This document shows positions 1 to 7,630 of a DNA stretch of 9,869 bases, one piece after another. The first letter of the stretch is position 1. Each line of letters opens with the position of its first letter. Below the pieces are notes generated by a model. The model had not been told where the DNA came from. It made no database searches and saw nothing but the letters and a program-made list of their open reading frames with translations. The DNA is from Bacilli bacterium (lineage in GTDB: Bacteria > Bacillota_I > Bacilli_A > RF39 > UBA660). The translations under genes and the position numbers were made by a program. The stretch spans positions 1-9,869 of the forward strand of contig JAFPMR010000276.1 in the NCBI GenBank assembly GCA_017411235.1, read 5' to 3'.

Positions 1-437
1 GTAAATCTTTCTTTACTATAATCTAAACTAACTCCTAAAGTAGCCCATTGTTCTCTAATAATATCTCCATGTTCATGAGTCCAATCCCAACAAGCTTCTA
101 AGAATTTTTCTCTACCATATTCATACTTATCAATGCCTTGATCTTTTAATCTCTTAACAACTTTAGCTTCTGTAGCAATAGCAGCATGGTCCATACCTGG
201 TAACCATAAAGTATCAAAGCCTTCCATTTTCTTATAACGAATAATAATATCTTGTAATGTAACATCCCAAGCATGTCCTAAATGTAATACACCTGTAACA
301 TTAGGTGGAGGGAGAACTATACAATATGGTTTCTTCTTACTTTCAGGATCACACTTAAAATAATCTTTATCTAACCATTTTTTATATTTATCTTTTTCAA
401 CTTCTTCATGGTTATATTTTTTATCTAATTCTTTCAT
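1..437 (-). CDS. valS: Valyl-tRNA synthetase, N-terminal part (runs off left edge)
   Basis: Reading the minus strand from the ATG at 437 gives 145 codons with no stop, starting [20 protein letters not shown]. The protein contains [20 protein letters not shown], the class I aminoacyl-tRNA synthetase HIGH-type signature (HLGH) in the form typical of ValS, followed by [14 protein letters not shown], also a ValS hallmark. The enzyme charges tRNA-Val with valine in the cytoplasm; the rest of the catalytic core, the KMSKS loop, the editing domain and the C-terminal arm lie beyond position 1. Its ATG overlaps the TGA of the upstream HD-domain gene (ATGA), so translation is probably coupled. Both genes lie behind a T-box leader whose specifier reads GUU (Val), which independently supports the valine assignment. 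Identification is from sequence motifs; coupling and co-regulation are inferred from position. Confidence 0.96.
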   Translation of the reverse strand, partial: MKELDKKYNHEEVEKDKYKKWLDKDYFKCDPESKKKPYCIVLPPPNVTGVLHLGHAWDVTLQDIIIRYKKMEGFDTLWLPGMDHAAIATEAKVVKRLKDQGIDKYEYGREKFLEACWDWTHEHGDIIREQWATLGVSLDYSKERF

Positions 438-1156
438 TTTTCTAACCTCTCTTCAATATAATTCATTGCATAATTATAAACATTTTCTATTTCTTTGTTG
501 TTTTTTTGAACTTCAAAATAATAACCGAAGTTCTTTTTTAATTCCTTTAAACAAACTGGATAATTAACATCATATACAAATGAATATTGTAGTACAATGT
601 GATCATTTAAATTCTTAATATCCTTAATAGCAATAACTTTATGTTTATAAAATTCATTCAATACTCTTTTATGTATCTTATCTTTAGTTGGTGTAACATC
701 AACTTCTCTTAATTTACCAATTAAGAAAATAATATCTATCTTATCAGTATCTCTAATTAATTTAGCATGCATCATCGCACGTTCATCTGGATTATTCTCT
801 AAGACTCGTTTATTATGATTCTTTATTGCAAATTCAATTATTGGATACCATTCTTCTCTTTTAACAAACCTTTTAATTTCGCCTTTGTCAAATAATTGAA
901 CACAACTATAATCTGCATGATCTATTGTTTTAGAATCATCATCATTTCCAAAGACTTTCATTTGTTCAAATCTACCAATATCATGTAATAAACCAATCAC
1001 TCGAGCTAGTTCAATATCTTCTTCACTAAAGCCCAATTTCTTCGCATATTTTTCTTGTAGCTTCATCACTCGATATGAATGATTATACTTAAGTTTAATA
1101 TACGAATCATTAATATTATAACTACTGACATACTTATCAAAAGCTTCTTCTAACAT
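434..1156 (-). CDS. HD-domain metal-dependent phosphohydrolase, first gene of valS operon
   Basis: A 240-residue soluble protein with an HD-superfamily metal site: H26 (NHSYRV), H58-D59 (GLLHDIGR), H80 (IDHADYS), H114 (IKNHNKR) and D136/D138 (RDTDKIDI). Such domains usually hydrolyse phosphomonoester, phosphodiester or nucleotide substrates using bound divalent metal; the substrate here cannot be read from sequence. The start is the ATG at 1156, preceded by AAAGGGGTG at 1170-1162. The frame stays open further upstream, but that extension is only the T-box leader translated, so it is not used. The gene ends in TGA inside an ATGA overlap with valS, giving a two-gene operon under tRNA-Val control. 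No signal peptide, membrane segment or nucleotide cyclase/synthetase domain is seen, so it is not a full-length RelA/SpoT. The HD family call is secure; its role with valS is unknown. Confidence 0.9.
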   Translation of the reverse strand: MLEEAFDKYVSSYNINDSYIKLKYNHSYRVMKLQEKYAKKLGFSEEDIELARVIGLLHDIGRFEQMKVFGNDDDSKTIDHADYSCVQLFDKGEIKRFVKREEWYPIIEFAIKNHNKRVLENNPDERAMMHAKLIRDTDKIDIIFLIGKLREVDVTPTKDKIHKRVLNEFYKHKVIAIKDIKNLNDHIVLQYSFVYDVNYPVCLKELKKNFGYYFEVQKNNKEIENVYNYAMNYIEERLEK

Positions 1157-1173
1157 TGTTACACCCCTTTCAA

Positions 1174-1375
1174 TAAAAAAATAGTTATAATCTAAGGACG
1201 AGCCAAACCCGCGGTACCACCTTAGTTTATAACTATTGTTATACAACTTTAATACTTAACGCATATTAACGATGTACTCCCAAGCAACCTTCATCTTTTC
1301 TTAATGTTCTCTTTCACCAACCAAGAACTCTCTACAATCAGGGCAAAGACTACTCCTCTTGTTCAACGTACTTAT
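1174..1375 (-). promoter_or_regulatory. T-box riboswitch, valine-specific (specifier GUU)
   Basis: The leader reads uncharged tRNA to control the HD gene and valS. The T-box itself is AAGGTGGTACCGCGG at 1223-1209; its UGGU (1219-1216) would pair with an ACCA tRNA end, as expected for a tRNA with discriminator A. Stem I parts are visible: GTAC (1371-1368) with GTAC (1277-1274), a kink-turn-like GUUGAA/GGA internal loop, CAAG (1361-1358) with CTTG (1284-1281), loop-E AGTA (1354-1351) opposite GAA (1292-1290), and distal AGAGAG (1333-1328) plus TTGGTTGGTG. The codon after GAA-N is GUU (1288-1286), followed by a purine, so the specifier is valine. Stem III is TTAATA (1269-1264) with TATTAA (1254-1249). 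All pairings were found by eye. Matching specifier and downstream valS make the call strong. Confidence 0.95.
1175..1236 (-). terminator. T-box-controlled intrinsic terminator
   Basis: The arm at 1236-1220 (ATAGTTATAAACTAAGG) pairs with 1197-1181 (CCTTAGATTATAACTAT) with a single mismatch over 17 positions, followed by seven T (1181-1175). The 5' arm includes the first bases of the T-box, so binding of uncharged tRNA-Val to the antiterminator would exclude this hairpin. This is the expected transcription-termination type of T-box. Confidence 0.92.
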
Positions 1376-1381
1376 GGAAGT

Positions 1382-1410
1382 ATTATAAAACAATAAATAA
1401 TAAAAATCAA
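1382..1410 (-). promoter_or_regulatory. Sigma-A-type promoter of the T-box/HD/valS operon
   Basis: TTGATT (1410-1405), a 17-bp spacer, then TATAAT (1387-1382) on the minus strand. The predicted transcript start near 1375 falls just before stem I of the T-box, as it should. It is back to back with the promoter of the plus-strand ATPase gene. Confidence 0.85.
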
Positions 1411-1421
1411 ATAAATCTTTC

Positions 1422-1450
1422 TTGAGATATATAGAATATTATATTATAAT
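1422..1450 (+). promoter_or_regulatory. Sigma-A-type promoter of the PilB-like ATPase gene
   Basis: TTGAGA (1422-1427), 17-bp spacer, TATAAT (1445-1450). Transcription would begin about 1457, just upstream of the AAAGGGAG ribosome binding site at 1468-1475. The -35 boxes of the two divergent promoters (1405-1410 and 1422-1427) are only 11 bp apart. Confidence 0.82.
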
Positions 1451-1483
1451 TATTATTGTAGAATAATAAAGGGAGTGTTTCTT

Positions 1484-3136
1484 ATGGCTATAAGAGAATT
1501 CGATTTTGAAAGAGAACCAACTGTAAGTATTGTAAAAAAGATTTTAACTGATGCAATCAAAATGAAAGTTACTGATATACATTTTGATCCACATCCAGAT
1601 AAATTAGTTATTAGATTTAGAAATAATGGTGAATTATCTGAGTATACTAATACACCAGATAACGTTAAATTAAATATAATAACAAGAGTAAAAATAATTG
1701 CAGGTATGAATATAACAGATTCTATCCTACCTCAAACAGGTGTTATAAACCTTGAAGTAGATGGTAAATCTCATAGCATGCAAGTATCTACTCTACCAGT
1801 CCTAGATGGAGAAAAAGTTGTTGTTCATATTTCAAATTATGCTAGAAACCTTAAAAATATCGATCGTATCGGTATGGAACAAGAAGATATTGATAAGATT
1901 AAAAACTTATTAAGAGAAAAACAAGGTGTTATCCTAGTAACAGGAACTAATGGATCTGGTAAAACTACTACAACTTATGCTTTATTAAAAGAATTAAATA
2001 AACCAGATACAAATATCATTAGTATTGAAGATCCTATAAAGATGCCACTTGAAGGTGTTAACCAAGTACAAGTAGCACCAGATAAAGGTGTAACATATAA
2101 AACTATTTTAAGAAATATTGAATCTCAAGACTTAAATGTCTTAGCAATAAACGAATTAGTAGATGATGAAACAACAAGAACTGCTCTTCGATTATCTACA
2201 ACTGGCAGATTAGTAATATCAACATTAAATACTAAGACTGTTTCTCAAACAGTTGATACATTATTAAACATGAATGTTGAAAATTACTTATTAGGAGATA
2301 ACTTAATTGGTATTATTTCTCAACGTTTAGTAAAAAAACTATGTCCTAACTGTCGTGTTAAAAAAGAAGCTTCTGAATACGAAAAAACTGTAATTCAAAA
2401 AATAACTGGTCAAACAGTAAAAGAAATATACTATCCTGAAGGTTGCGAAGAATGTAAGGAAGGTTATCTAGGACAATCACCTATTAGTGAAGTCGTACCT
2501 ATAACTCCTGAACTAAGAGATGCAATTTCTAATAATCGTAATCGTCAATTAATAAGAAATATTATTTATGCAGATAATGACACAATATTAAAAGATGGAT
2601 TCAAAAAAGTTTTATCAGGTGAGACATCATTCTCAGAAATAATTAGAATAACTGATATAAAAACAGATTTCTCACCAGATGAAGAAAACATTAAACAATA
2701 CATCCTTGGCAAAGGTGAAAAACCTTTAGAAGAAACTAATGTAGTTCCTAAAAATGTTGAAGAACCTACTCCTACAAAAGAGCCAAAGGAAGAACCTATA
2801 GAAGAGCATCCAGAAGAAGATAAAGTATTAAAAAATGATTTACTAAGAAAAATGAATGAAGATTTAACTAAGATAAAAAATAAAGCTGCTGAAGAAAAAA
2901 CTGAAGAACCTACTCCAACAGAACCAACCCCTGAGCCTAAAGAAGAACCAAAGCCAGAACCAATAACTGAAGAACCACAATTAGTTAAAGACGAACCAAC
3001 AGAAGAAGAAAAACAAGAACCTATAGAAGAAGTTAAAGAAGTTAAAGACGAAGATGTTGATTTATTTAATAAATTAAATCTAGATGACGACGATGACGAC
3101 GACTTCTCTTATGGTGATGAATATTCAATCATTTAA
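1484..3136 (+). CDS. PilB/GspE/ComGA-family secretion ATPase with acidic C-terminal tail
   Basis: A 550-residue cytoplasmic hexameric-type ATPase expected to power assembly of a type IV pilus, pseudopilus or competence filament. Residues 12-120 form the N2-type domain (VTDIHFDP 29-36); Walker A is GTNGSGKT 154-161; the Asp box is SIEDPIK 180-186; a zinc tetracysteine is C287/C290/C321/C324, typical of PilB and absent from PilT. Two motifs depart from the family: the usual GEIRD of Walker B is NELVD (223-227), and the His box LSTLHT is ISTLNT (245-250), with Asn for His. There is no N-terminal MshEN-type domain. Residues 391-550 are a Pro/Glu/Lys-rich, probably disordered tail ending in seven Asp (534-540) and FSYGDEYSII. 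The ATG at 1484 is chosen because AAAGGGAG lies 8 nt before it; an in-frame GTG at 1475 lies within that site. pilB is a plausible symbol, but the divergence makes me leave it out. Confidence 0.92.
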   Translation: MAIREFDFEREPTVSIVKKILTDAIKMKVTDIHFDPHPDKLVIRFRNNGELSEYTNTPDNVKLNIITRVKIIAGMNITDSILPQTGVINLEVDGKSHSMQVSTLPVLDGEKVVVHISNYARNLKNIDRIGMEQEDIDKIKNLLREKQGVILVTGTNGSGKTTTTYALLKELNKPDTNIISIEDPIKMPLEGVNQVQVAPDKGVTYKTILRNIESQDLNVLAINELVDDETTRTALRLSTTGRLVISTLNTKTVSQTVDTLLNMNVENYLLGDNLIGIISQRLVKKLCPNCRVKKEASEYEKTVIQKITGQTVKEIYYPEGCEECKEGYLGQSPISEVVPITPELRDAISNNRNRQLIRNIIYADNDTILKDGFKKVLSGETSFSEIIRITDIKTDFSPDEENIKQYILGKGEKPLEETNVVPKNVEEPTPTKEPKEEPIEEHPEEDKVLKNDLLRKMNEDLTKIKNKAAEEKTEEPTPTEPTPEPKEEPKPEPITEEPQLVKDEPTEEEKQEPIEEVKEVKDEDVDLFNKLNLDDDDDDDFSYGDEYSII

Positions 3137-3161
3137 AAAAGACTCATAAGAGTCTTTTTTT
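3135..3161. terminator. Bidirectional intrinsic terminator between convergent genes
   Basis: AAAAAAGACTC (3135-3145), loop ATAA, GAGTCTTTTTTT (3150-3161): a hairpin with A tract on one side and T tract on the other, usable on both strands. It serves the ATPase gene (stop 3134-3136) and the prepilin peptidase gene (stop 3162-3160), overlapping both stop codons. Confidence 0.9.
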
Positions 3162-3924
3162 ATTTGAATATTATTACTAAGAAATTATCAATGTATTTCA
3201 TAAACAAAAATGTAATATCTAAACCCAAAACTAAAAACGGTCCAAAAGGGATCTCTTTATCCTTCCCTTTTATAGAATAATATATAGCATATGGAAAAGC
3301 TAAAAATGCACCAAGTATTAATGAAACAATACTAAGTCTCAAACCCATTATAAATCCAAATAATAATGCTAATTTAACATCTCCACCGCCTAAAGCTTCT
3401 TGTTTAAATGTTTTGCTTCCTAAAAATCTAATTGAAAACATAAAGATAAAAACAATCGCTCCACTACATATAGATAACAATAATACTTTAAATCCAAAGA
3501 ATAAATACTTAAATAATAATACTAAAATACTAAATATAATAATTGGTCCATCCAATATGACAAAATGTTTAAAATCACTTACAAAAATATTAATACTTAA
3601 AAAAGTAATGATAACCATTATTATTAATTCATAACTGAATCCATAAATAAGATACGAAACCCCAAACATAATTCCACTTATTAATTCCAGTATTGGGAAC
3701 CAAAAACTTAATTTATTATGACAATATGGACATTCTCTTTTATTCATAAAAAAGGAGACGACAGGAATTAGTTGATACCATTCATATTGTTCATTACAAT
3801 TTGTACAATAACTACCAAATCTTTTTAATTTAAGAGGTCTTTTTAAACCTAATAACACAGCTATTGTTCCAAATAACAAACCAGTTAAAAATAATAGAAT
3901 AAAAACATAAATATGAAACGCCAT
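3160..3924 (-). CDS. pilD: Type IV prepilin leader peptidase (A24 family, PilD/ComC-like)
   Basis: A 254-residue polytopic membrane aspartyl protease that cleaves, and in the full-length family also N-methylates, type IV prepilins. Two zinc-type pairs, C40/C43 (CTNC) and C65/C68 (CPYC), lie in the N-terminal cytoplasmic loop, so the bifunctional form is present. The catalytic aspartates are D117 (SDFKHFVILDGP) and D182 (GGGDVKL), and the conserved PFGPFLVLG is at 226-234. About seven hydrophobic segments can be counted by eye. The ATG at 3924 follows AAAGGAGAT at close spacing. It faces the PilB-like ATPase tail to tail, so the two are not co-transcribed but probably serve the same machine; the substrate pilins are not in this window. 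comC would be an equally valid name if the system is for competence. Confidence 0.95.
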   Translation of the reverse strand: MAFHIYVFILLFLTGLLFGTIAVLLGLKRPLKLKRFGSYCTNCNEQYEWYQLIPVVSFFMNKRECPYCHNKLSFWFPILELISGIMFGVSYLIYGFSYELIIMVIITFLSINIFVSDFKHFVILDGPIIIFSILVLLFKYLFFGFKVLLLSICSGAIVFIFMFSIRFLGSKTFKQEALGGGDVKLALLFGFIMGLRLSIVSLILGAFLAFPYAIYYSIKGKDKEIPFGPFLVLGLDITFLFMKYIDNFLVIIFK

Positions 3925-3956
3925 AGTATCTCCTTTCCACCCCTATTATCATCTTA

Positions 3957-3965
3957 AGTATACCA
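3957..3965 (-). promoter_or_regulatory. Extended -10 promoter of prepilin peptidase gene
   Basis: On the minus strand TGGTATACT (3965-3957) matches an extended -10 (TGnTATAAT, one mismatch). No good -35 hexamer stands 16-18 bp upstream, which is common for extended -10 promoters. It lies between the trmK terminator and the peptidase start, where a promoter is needed. Confidence 0.6.
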
Positions 3966-3988
3966 CATCTATTTAACGCAAATGAAAT

Positions 3989-4019
3989 AAAAAAAGAACT
4001 ATTTACAAATAGTTCTTTT
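3989..4019 (-). terminator. Intrinsic terminator of the dnaG-rpoD-trmK operon
   Basis: AAAGAACTATTT (4018-4007) pairs with AAATAGTTCTTT across a small GT-centred loop (the inner pairs probably open to give a workable loop), followed by seven T (3995-3989). The 5' arm and loop are made from the last codons of trmK and its TAG stop (4001-3999). Confidence 0.9.
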
Positions 4020-4643
4020 AAGATCTTCTATTTCTTTAATTAAAGAATCTCTAGCTTCAACAGATGATAAAGGAATCTTATCAAGAATAGTTTCTTTACT
4101 TTGAATTAAATATTTATTGTATTCATTATTATTTAATAAACCATATTTCAAAACACTTTTACTATTCTTTTTCGTATCTTTAACAAAGCAACTTGTAACA
4201 TACCATTTACCTTTATCAAATATATATAACTCATTACTTAAATAATAACCAATATCGTTCATAAAACTTCTTAACATTTCATGATCATTATTAGATTGTG
4301 TAACAATCTTATTAATATGTTTTAATTTATCAGTATCAGCTAAAATATGTTTAATTGTACTAGTACCCATGCCAGCAATAACTAAAGTATTAATACCACT
4401 TAAATCAACATCTCTAATTCCATCGCTTAAGACAGTCTGAATATCTATATTAGCTTCATTAATATTTTTAATTGCTGATGCCAAAGCATTAGGATTAACA
4501 TCACTTGCTATTACTTTTTTAACAATTTCGTTTTCTTTTATATAAATAGAAAGTAGGCCATGGTCACAGCCTACATCTACTACACTATCCTCTTTGTTTA
4601 AAAACTCAATAATAGTTTTTAATCTTTTAGATAAATTACTCAC
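3999..4643 (-). CDS. trmK: tRNA (adenine(22)-N1)-methyltransferase TrmK
   Basis: A 214-residue SAM-dependent Rossmann methyltransferase. Motif I is [12 protein letters not shown] (21-32), the acidic ribose-binding position follows in [11 protein letters not shown], and [12 protein letters not shown] and the [11 protein letters not shown] stretch match the TrmK (B. subtilis YqfN) family, which forms m1A22 in tRNA. The length fits the family and the N terminus goes straight into the methyltransferase fold. It starts with GTG at 4643, inside the end of rpoD (GTGAGTAA, 8-nt overlap), with AAAGGA inside rpoD about 8 nt upstream. Position directly after the sigma-factor gene is the usual place for trmK in Bacillota. 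The yqfO/Nif3-like gene that often follows is absent here: a terminator and the prepilin peptidase come next. Confidence 0.95.
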   Translation of the reverse strand: MSNLSKRLKTIIEFLNKEDSVVDVGCDHGLLSIYIKENEIVKKVIASDVNPNALASAIKNINEANIDIQTVLSDGIRDVDLSGINTLVIAGMGTSTIKHILADTDKLKHINKIVTQSNNDHEMLRSFMNDIGYYLSNELYIFDKGKWYVTSCFVKDTKKNSKSVLKYGLLNNNEYNKYLIQSKETILDKIPLSSVEARDSLIKEIEDLKRTICK

Positions 4644-5733
4644 TTAAGAAATCCTTTAGTTTTTTAGCACGTGATGGGTGTCTTAACTTTCTTAAAGCCT
4701 TAGCTTCAATCTGACGAATACGTTCACGAGTAACATTAAACTTCTTACCAACTTCTTCAAGAGTATGACTAGTACCATCAACTAAACCAAATCTTAATTC
4801 AAGTACTTCTCTTTCTCTTTCTTGTAGAGTCATTAATACATTTTGAATTTCTTCTTTTAAGATTTCGTTTGTAGCATACTCTTCAGGGCTCATGCTTCTT
4901 TCATCTTTAATGAAATCACCTAAATGTGAATCATCTTCTTCACCAATTGGTGTATCTAGAGAAACTGGATCTTGACTAATCTTCATAACTTCTCTAACTT
5001 TTTCCACACTGATTCCCATTTTTTCTGCTAATTCTTCATCACTTGGTTCTCTATTTAATTCTAGAGTCATTTGTCTTTGTACTCTAGCCATCTTATTTAT
5101 TGTTTCAACCATATGAACTGGAACACGAATAGTTCTTGCTTGATCAGCTAATGCTCTAGTAATAGCTTGTCTAATCCACCATGTAGCATATGTAGAGAAT
5201 TTATATCCTTTACCATAATCGAATTTTTCTACAGCTTTCATTAAACCAATATTACCTTCTTGAATTAAATCTAAGAATAATAAACCACGTCCTACATAAC
5301 GTTTAGCAATAGAAACAACTAAACGTAAGTTAGATTCAGCTAAAACATTTTTAGCAGCTTCATCACCATTAGCAATTCTTACACTTAAATCCATTTCTTC
5401 TTCGCTGCTTAATAAGCTTATACGTCCAATTTCTTTTAAATACATACGAACTGGATCATTAATATTAATATCCTTTGTTATTTCTTCATCAGATAATACT
5501 AAGTTTTCTTCTTCTTCAACTTTTTCGCCACCAGCAGCTGCTGCACTATCTTCTGATACAACTTCAATGCCATTTTCCATTAAGGCATTATATAATTCAT
5601 CTAATGAATCATTATCAATTTCTAGACCTTTTAATGCTTCAGCTAATTGCTCAAAAGTTAATACATTATCATTCTTTTTACCTAAAGCAATTAAATCCTT
5701 TTTTCTTTCTTCAAAACTCTTAATCTCTACCAT
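4636..5733 (-). CDS. rpoD: RNA polymerase primary sigma factor (sigma-A/sigma-70)
   Basis: A 365-residue housekeeping sigma factor (called sigA or rpoD). Region 1.1 is short (about 1-60), followed by an Ala/Glu-rich linker (63-77); region 1.2 has [11 protein letters not shown] (93-103); region 2 has [17 protein letters not shown] and [19 protein letters not shown], ending with 2.4 [15 protein letters not shown] (181-195); region 3 starts at [12 protein letters not shown]; region 4.2 carries the helix-turn-helix [20 protein letters not shown] (325-344). It directs core polymerase to TTGACA/TATAAT-type promoters, agreeing with those seen here. The ATG at 5733 is 2 nt after the dnaG stop, with AGAGGA inside the end of dnaG as ribosome binding site. 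It is the middle gene of dnaG-rpoD-trmK. Confidence 0.98.
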   Translation of the reverse strand: MVEIKSFEERKKDLIALGKKNDNVLTFEQLAEALKGLEIDNDSLDELYNALMENGIEVVSEDSAAAAGGEKVEEEENLVLSDEEITKDININDPVRMYLKEIGRISLLSSEEEMDLSVRIANGDEAAKNVLAESNLRLVVSIAKRYVGRGLLFLDLIQEGNIGLMKAVEKFDYGKGYKFSTYATWWIRQAITRALADQARTIRVPVHMVETINKMARVQRQMTLELNREPSDEELAEKMGISVEKVREVMKISQDPVSLDTPIGEEDDSHLGDFIKDERSMSPEEYATNEILKEEIQNVLMTLQEREREVLELRFGLVDGTSHTLEEVGKKFNVTRERIRQIEAKALRKLRHPSRAKKLKDFLSE

Positions 5734-5735
5734 AT

Positions 5736-7481
5736 CTACACATCCTCTTTTTTCAACTCTTGAATTTGCATTGCAATCTTCATTTTTTTATCTACATCAA
5801 GCTCATTTTTCATTAATAATTTTAATCTTTTAATTTCATTTTTATTCATTTCTTTTGATATAGCTTGAATATAATCATCCATAATTTCTAAACTTACTTC
5901 ATCATTAATAGCTTCATTAACGATTTCCATAACTTTATCTCTTATAGTATCTTTATCACTCACATAAGTAATAAAATCTGCAACTGTTATATCATTATTA
6001 TGCTCTACAAAATAAACAATCTCGTTTGCAATTTCACGATATACAGTTTCTTGGAAAAATCCCAACTTTTTTTGATATTCTTGAACATATTCTTCTCCAT
6101 TCATCATGAAGTATAAAACTTTTTCAACTGCTTTCATATAAGCATCTTTTTTAATATGTTCAACAACTACTTCCTCTTTTATTTCTTTCTTAGGAAGAGG
6201 TTTAATATTATCTAACTGACCTTTAAGAACACTAACATCAACATTGTATTCTTTACTTAAACTATTTAAAGTAATCTCACTCAAAATAGGATCATCTTTT
6301 TGAGCTAAATTAGATAATACTTCTTTTATATACTCTGATTGGTCTTCTACTTTATTTAAATCCTTATTTTGTTTTAAATAATTCATCTTGAATTCAAAAT
6401 AAGTTAAGGTATGATTTAAATTATCAATAAAAGCATCTTTACCATTAGCAATAATGTATTCGTCTGGATCTTTTTCTCCACTTAAACGAATTACACTAAT
6501 AGGAACATTGTTCTTTTCAAGTTCTTCACCATTATTAAGTGTAGCTATCAATCCAGCATTATCATTATCTAAACAAAGAACAACTTCAACTCTTAATTTC
6601 TTTAATAGTTCTATTTGATCCTTTGTCATTGCTGTTCCTTGTAATGCAACAACATTCTTAATGCCAGAACTTGCTAATCTAATAGCATCCATAAATCCTT
6701 CTACAAGGATTATTTTCTTTTCTCTTTTTGCTACATCTTTAGCATTATGATAATTATATAAAGTCTCACCTTTTTTAAATATCTTAGATTCTCTACTATT
6801 CATATACTTAGAGACATCTTTTTCTCCGCGATATACTCTAGCACTAAATCCAACTATATTACCGTCTTTATCCCATAAAGGAAAAGTAATTCGTCTACTA
6901 AACATATCGTAGAATTTTCCACCAACACTATTAACTAAACCAATCTCAACTAAGGTCTTTTCATCATAACCTTTCTTAGTTAATAATGTAAGCAAAGAAT
7001 CATTGCTATCTAAACTAAGCCCTATTCCAAAATCTTTAATTAAAGCTTCGTCAATACCTCTTTCTTTTAAATAGTTAAGAGCTTCTTTTCCAGCTTCCGT
7101 TCTTAAATTGTTTTGGAAATACTTTTGTGCCAAGTTCATAATTTCATACTCTGCTTTAAAAAGTGTATTAACTGATTTACTAGCACTTCTTTTAAATTCC
7201 ATCCCACATTTCTCTGCTACTATTGCAACAGCATCAATAAATGGAACATCTTCATATTCAGAAACAAAAGTAAATACATTACCGGTTTTACCACAAGCAA
7301 AGCATTTATATATTTGCTTTTCCGGAGATACACTCATACTTGGTGAATGATCATCATGGAAAGGACAAACACACACATAATTCTTTCCTCTTTGGCTTAG
7401 AGGGATATAACTACCAATAATATTTACAATATCGGCTTTGCTTCTTATAGCATTAATATCATCATTACTAGATAAGGCCAT
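5736..7481 (-). CDS. dnaG: DNA primase
   Basis: A 581-residue primase that makes RNA primers for DNA replication and works with the replicative helicase. The CHC2 zinc ribbon is C39-P-F-H42 with C60-F-A-C63. The catalytic core shows [20 protein letters not shown] (225-244) and a TOPRIM fold with E261 (LVEGFMD) and D305/D307 (LDNDNAG), followed by EKDPDEYI (336-343). The C-terminal part from about 440 is helical and fits the helicase-binding domain; length is near the family norm. The ATG at 7481 follows GAGGGGTGA. It is the promoter-proximal gene of dnaG-rpoD-trmK, the Gram-positive form of the macromolecular-synthesis operon; rpsU is not present in the window. No broken motifs were seen. Confidence 0.98.
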   Translation of the reverse strand: MALSSNDDINAIRSKADIVNIIGSYIPLSQRGKNYVCVCPFHDDHSPSMSVSPEKQIYKCFACGKTGNVFTFVSEYEDVPFIDAVAIVAEKCGMEFKRSASKSVNTLFKAEYEIMNLAQKYFQNNLRTEAGKEALNYLKERGIDEALIKDFGIGLSLDSNDSLLTLLTKKGYDEKTLVEIGLVNSVGGKFYDMFSRRITFPLWDKDGNIVGFSARVYRGEKDVSKYMNSRESKIFKKGETLYNYHNAKDVAKREKKIILVEGFMDAIRLASSGIKNVVALQGTAMTKDQIELLKKLRVEVVLCLDNDNAGLIATLNNGEELEKNNVPISVIRLSGEKDPDEYIIANGKDAFIDNLNHTLTYFEFKMNYLKQNKDLNKVEDQSEYIKEVLSNLAQKDDPILSEITLNSLSKEYNVDVSVLKGQLDNIKPLPKKEIKEEVVVEHIKKDAYMKAVEKVLYFMMNGEEYVQEYQKKLGFFQETVYREIANEIVYFVEHNNDITVADFITYVSDKDTIRDKVMEIVNEAINDEVSLEIMDDYIQAISKEMNKNEIKRLKLLMKNELDVDKKMKIAMQIQELKKEDV

Positions 7482-7506
7482 AAAAAATCACCCCTCACTT
7501 ATATTT

Positions 7507-7512
7507 ATTATA
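7507..7512 (-). promoter_or_regulatory. Probable -10 box of the dnaG operon promoter
   Basis: TATAAT on the minus strand (7512-7507), 25 bp before the dnaG ATG. The region 17 bp upstream is A-tract (AAAAAGG), with no TTGACA-like hexamer, so a -35 is not seen; the long A tracts beyond could act as an UP-element. Weak on its own, but this is the only place a promoter for the operon can be. Confidence 0.5.
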
Positions 7513-7530
7513 ACTAAACCCCCGATTTCC

Positions 7531-7580
7531 TTTTTTTTTACGCATTTTTTTGCAAAAAAATGCTTTTTTTTCGCTTTTTT
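7531..7580. other. Phased A/T tracts upstream of dnaG (likely intrinsic bend)
   Basis: Five homopolymer tracts follow each other: T9 (7531-7539), T7 (7545-7551), A7 (7554-7560), T8 (7564-7571), T6 (7575-7580). Their centres are about 13, 9, 10 and 10 bp apart, close to one helical turn. Phased A tracts are known to curve DNA. Placed just upstream of the dnaG -10, this may help the promoter; that is inference. Confidence 0.5.
7542..7563. repeat. Perfect 22-bp palindrome GCA-T7-GC-A7-TGC
   Basis: GCA, seven T, GC, seven A, TGC reads identically on both strands with no spacer. It lies between the terminator of the unknown gene and the dnaG promoter and is followed by eight T on the plus strand. 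It may be a protein-binding dyad or a weak hairpin; an operator role is not shown. Confidence 0.6.
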
Positions 7581-7603
7581 ATTCAAAATTAATACTTAAA
7601 AGC

Positions 7604-7630
7604 AAAAAAAAGAAGTATTTACTACTTCTT
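7604..7630 (-). terminator. Intrinsic terminator of the unknown 162-codon gene
   Basis: AAGAAGTA (7630-7623), loop GTAAA, TACTTCTT, then a run of T down to 7604 (eight T counting those in the arm). The 5' arm consists of the last two Lys codons and the TAG stop of the gene. Confidence 0.88.

Noticed and set aside
434..437. Mycoplasma-type code with UGA as Trp
   Set aside because: UGA ends the HD gene exactly at the valS start, Trp is encoded by TGG in ValS and elsewhere, and no in-frame TGA was met inside the genes.
1157..1246. In-frame N-terminal extension of the HD protein by 30 codons
   Set aside because: The extension is the T-box sequence and its terminator read as protein; the ATG at 1156 has a good ribosome binding site.
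3413..3634. Plus-strand open frame opposite the prepilin peptidase
   Set aside because: Asn/Ile/Lys-rich product from A+T-rich antisense; no start signal and no recognisable motif.
3160..3924. Prepilin peptidase as a gene fused or co-transcribed with the ATPase
   Set aside because: They are on opposite strands with a shared bidirectional terminator between them.
5475..5833. Two plus-strand open frames opposite rpoD/dnaG
   Set aside because: Low-complexity antisense products (Leu/His- or Ser/Phe-rich) without ribosome binding sites, opposite clearly conserved genes.
7108..7350. Plus-strand open frame opposite the dnaG zinc region
   Set aside because: It is the complement of a conserved primase region and has no translation signals.
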